From Burkholderiales bacterium (GTDB lineage: Bacteria; Pseudomonadota; Gammaproteobacteria; Burkholderiales; UBA11063): a stretch of 8,105 nt of DNA. Position 1 is the first letter of the stretch. Each line of letters starts with the position of its first letter. The position numbers and the translations under genes are program-made. The DNA lies in NCBI GenBank assembly GCA_020697025.1, contig JAJFBO010000042.1, forward strand, positions 1 to 8,105, in the 5' to 3' direction. The notes under the pieces were generated by a model that was not told the DNA's origin, did no database searches, and saw nothing but the letters and a program-made list of their open reading frames with translations. Below are positions 6,512 through 8,105 of this stretch, in pieces.

Positions 6512-8105
6512 ATGAAAAACTTTAGATCAGCAGCTATATGTATAGCTTCTATAGCGCTATTAAATGCTTGCGGCGGCGGTGGCGGTGGCGGGGGATCAGG
6601 CCCAACCCCACCCGGTCCGGCCCCAGGTCCAACTCCGGTATCTGTAAGCCAAAATGTAAATATAGGTAATGTAGCAACAATTCCTGTCGGTTTAAATGGT
6701 GGTACTACGGCCGCTATCGTAACTAATAATTTTTCAGCTGAATTAATACTAACTAGTGCTACTTATAGTATTTATAGCGCTAAAGGGGCTGGAGAGCCGC
6801 AAGATGCTACTAAGGCCGGTAGCCCGGTTGATACAAGGTTATGTACTAAAGTACAGGGCCAGGGTACATGTAGCTTAGCATTAAGTATTCCAAATGTAAG
6901 ATCTGTAACAGAAGGCCAGTATTTGGTTACCCTGAATTTTACTAAAGCAGGCAGTGGGGAAAAAGTAACAGCAAAACAGCTTATTTCCTACTCATCGGCT
7001 GTGCCGGTTACTGAAAAGGGTATTCAGGTATCTACTATGAATAATACATTGTATAATTCACCGGGTAATTCTACCACATATGCAGTGCCTTTTATTCTTA
7101 CTAAAGCAATGACCAGCCTTATTGCTACAACCCAATATAATAATCCAGCCTTTGCTCCAACTATTACATGTATGGGCAAGGCACCATATGAGGTAGGTAC
7201 TTCTTGTACTTTATATGTGCAAATTTCTCAAACCGGGAATGTCAGTACTCTTGTCAATAATATTACCATTTCTGGGGATCTGGCAGCTGTTTCTCTCAAA
7301 AAGAGAAGCAAATCCATGATGAAATTAAAAGCAGCTCCTACCGGCTACTTATTTAACGTACCGGTTACTGTGGTGCAAAATAACACTGGTAACTTAGTGA
7401 CTTCCGCGATTAACGTAATGGTTAATCCGGCTAATGGGACATCGCCACAAACCATCACATTATTAAATAATGGTAATGGACAAATCAAAGGGATAAATGT
7501 GACTCCAGGTACTCCAACAGTTGTGGGGTCGAATACCTGTGGCACCCTGGAAATAGGAGATTCATGCACTTTTACCGTTGATGCGACATTAACCCAAAAT
7601 GCACAATCTTCAGTTATAGTAAATTATACTTCTAATGGTGCTACTCATTCCCTGGCCTTTAACGTAATTTATATATTACCAGTTTCTGCTGTTGGATTAG
7701 ACATGGCCAAGAGCGGGGATTTTAATGGCGTAGTAGTTAATACTGTCAGCTTTGTTAACGTAACTGTTCGTAACAATGAGTCAACTACTTTGACGAATAT
7801 TACATTCACGCCTTTAAATGGAACTTCACCTGCCGATTTCACTTATGGTAGCGGTGGTAGTTGTTTAACCAATGGCACCCAAACTTTAGCTGCAAACCAA
7901 AGTTGTACACTGCAAATCCAATATTTTCCTCAAGCAGTAGGTTCCGGGTCATTGGTACTTCGTCAAACAGCCAACTACGTTACTCCGGGCGGAGAACTTG
8001 CATCGTATACAGCAGCTTCAACTACGATTAGTCATTCTGCTGTCGAAGGCGAGGCGTTTGTTTATACTACTCCCAATTATGTATCTTATGGCATCAAAGC
8101 GGATG
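6512..8105 (+). CDS. Repeat-containing surface lipoprotein, 3' end beyond the window (partial)
   Basis: I do not recognise a named gene. The first 531 codons are open and continue past the window. Seen: a lipoprotein signal peptide MKNFRSAAICIASIALLNAC with lipobox LNAC and Cys20 as the lipidated residue. Gly at +2 (no Asp) suggests Lol transport to the outer membrane. Eight glycines (21-28) and a Pro-rich linker (30-42) follow. The rest is rich in Thr, Asn, Val and Gly, looks all-beta and has four cysteine pairs: 111/120, 220/232, 343/352 and 451/465. These pairs recur every 109-123 residues. The third and fourth match the pattern Cys-x-x-Leu-x-x-Gly/Asn-x-Ser-Cys-Thr seen in Ig-like, ASH or choice-of-anchor type repeats. 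A lysine/arginine patch (263-273) separates repeats two and three. The role may be adhesion or envelope structure, but that is a guess. Two rightward promoters and a leader hairpin precede it. Confidence 0.85.
   Translation, partial: MKNFRSAAICIASIALLNACGGGGGGGGSGPTPPGPAPGPTPVSVSQNVNIGNVATIPVGLNGGTTAAIVTNNFSAELILTSATYSIYSAKGAGEPQDATKAGSPVDTRLCTKVQGQGTCSLALSIPNVRSVTEGQYLVTLNFTKAGSGEKVTAKQLISYSSAVPVTEKGIQVSTMNNTLYNSPGNSTTYAVPFILTKAMTSLIATTQYNNPAFAPTITCMGKAPYEVGTSCTLYVQISQTGNVSTLVNNITISGDLAAVSLKKRSKSMMKLKAAPTGYLFNVPVTVVQNNTGNLVTSAINVMVNPANGTSPQTITLLNNGNGQIKGINVTPGTPTVVGSNTCGTLEIGDSCTFTVDATLTQNAQSSVIVNYTSNGATHSLAFNVIYILPVSAVGLDMAKSGDFNGVVVNTVSFVNVTVRNNESTTLTNITFTPLNGTSPADFTYGSGGSCLTNGTQTLAANQSCTLQIQYFPQAVGSGSLVLRQTANYVTPGGELASYTAASTTISHSAVEGEAFVYTTPNYVSYGIKAD
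6572..6622 (+). repeat. GC-rich Gly8/Pro low-complexity tract
   Basis: Eight GGN glycine codons (6572-6595) directly follow the lipobox cysteine codon. A C-rich stretch coding Pro/Gly then begins near 6601. The G-rich part has six GG runs and one GGGGG, so it could form a two-tetrad G-quadruplex. It could also pair with the C-rich part (GGTGG with CCACC). It stands out sharply from the AT-rich surroundings, and repeat-length slippage is plausible. Confidence 0.6.

Noticed and set aside
7345..7569. Minus-strand ORF of 74 codons inside the lipoprotein gene
   Set aside because: It is fully covered by the plus-strand lipoprotein frame and has no recognisable domain; it is a shadow ORF.
1..8105. 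Search for mobile elements, CRISPR arrays, tRNA or rRNA genes and defence systems
   Set aside because: No terminal inverted repeats, transposase or integrase motifs, regularly spaced repeats, tRNA-like cloverleafs or defence domains were seen. Most of the window is ordinary core-genome content.

Overview
The window looks like a piece of the chromosome of an AT-rich betaproteobacterium. The SecD and SecF proteins carry the betaproteobacterial versions of the family signatures (MNKFPFWKY start, LTLPGIAAIALALGMAID, FRFKRDIPFM, GYSVNESVVVFDRIREN). Apart from one GC-rich Gly/Pro-coding patch, the DNA is clearly AT-rich, including the intergenic regions. An AT-rich relative of the Neisseriales would fit, but the genus cannot be read from this sequence.

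Layout. (1) 35-3280, plus strand: secD, secF and a DedA-family membrane protein form a tight operon. There are 24 bp between secD and secF, and 0 bp between secF and dedA (the stop codon is followed directly by ATG). The promoter, and probably yajC, lie upstream of the window. (2) 3281-3359: a short convergent gap with small palindromes and no convincing terminator. (3) 6267-3360, minus strand: nusB, dnaG and a COG2945-like alpha/beta hydrolase, all in the same direction. nusB and dnaG are 30 bp apart; dnaG and the hydrolase are 109 bp apart. (4) 6268-6511: an AT-rich divergent promoter region with good minus-10 boxes for the rightward gene, several possible minus-10 boxes for nusB, and a hairpin followed by nine T just before the rightward gene. 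(5) 6512-8105, plus strand: the first 531 codons of a large lipoprotein that runs off the window. It has a Gly8/Pro-rich linker and about four beta-rich repeats, each with a cysteine pair.

How the genes fit together. SecD and SecF form the accessory complex that uses the proton gradient to help SecYEG complete export. DedA proteins are inner-membrane proteins linked to lipid transport and membrane energetics, so the first operon is an envelope unit. NusB (rRNA antitermination) and DnaG (replication primase) are core information-processing genes. Here dnaG is not flanked by rpsU and rpoD, unlike the classical arrangement. The lipoprotein is a likely Sec and Lol client.

I see no phage, transposon, CRISPR, defence or biosynthetic system. 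The most notable observations are a SecD about 60 residues short because of one internal gap in its periplasmic domain, the repeat-built lipoprotein, and the attenuator-like hairpin in that lipoprotein's leader.
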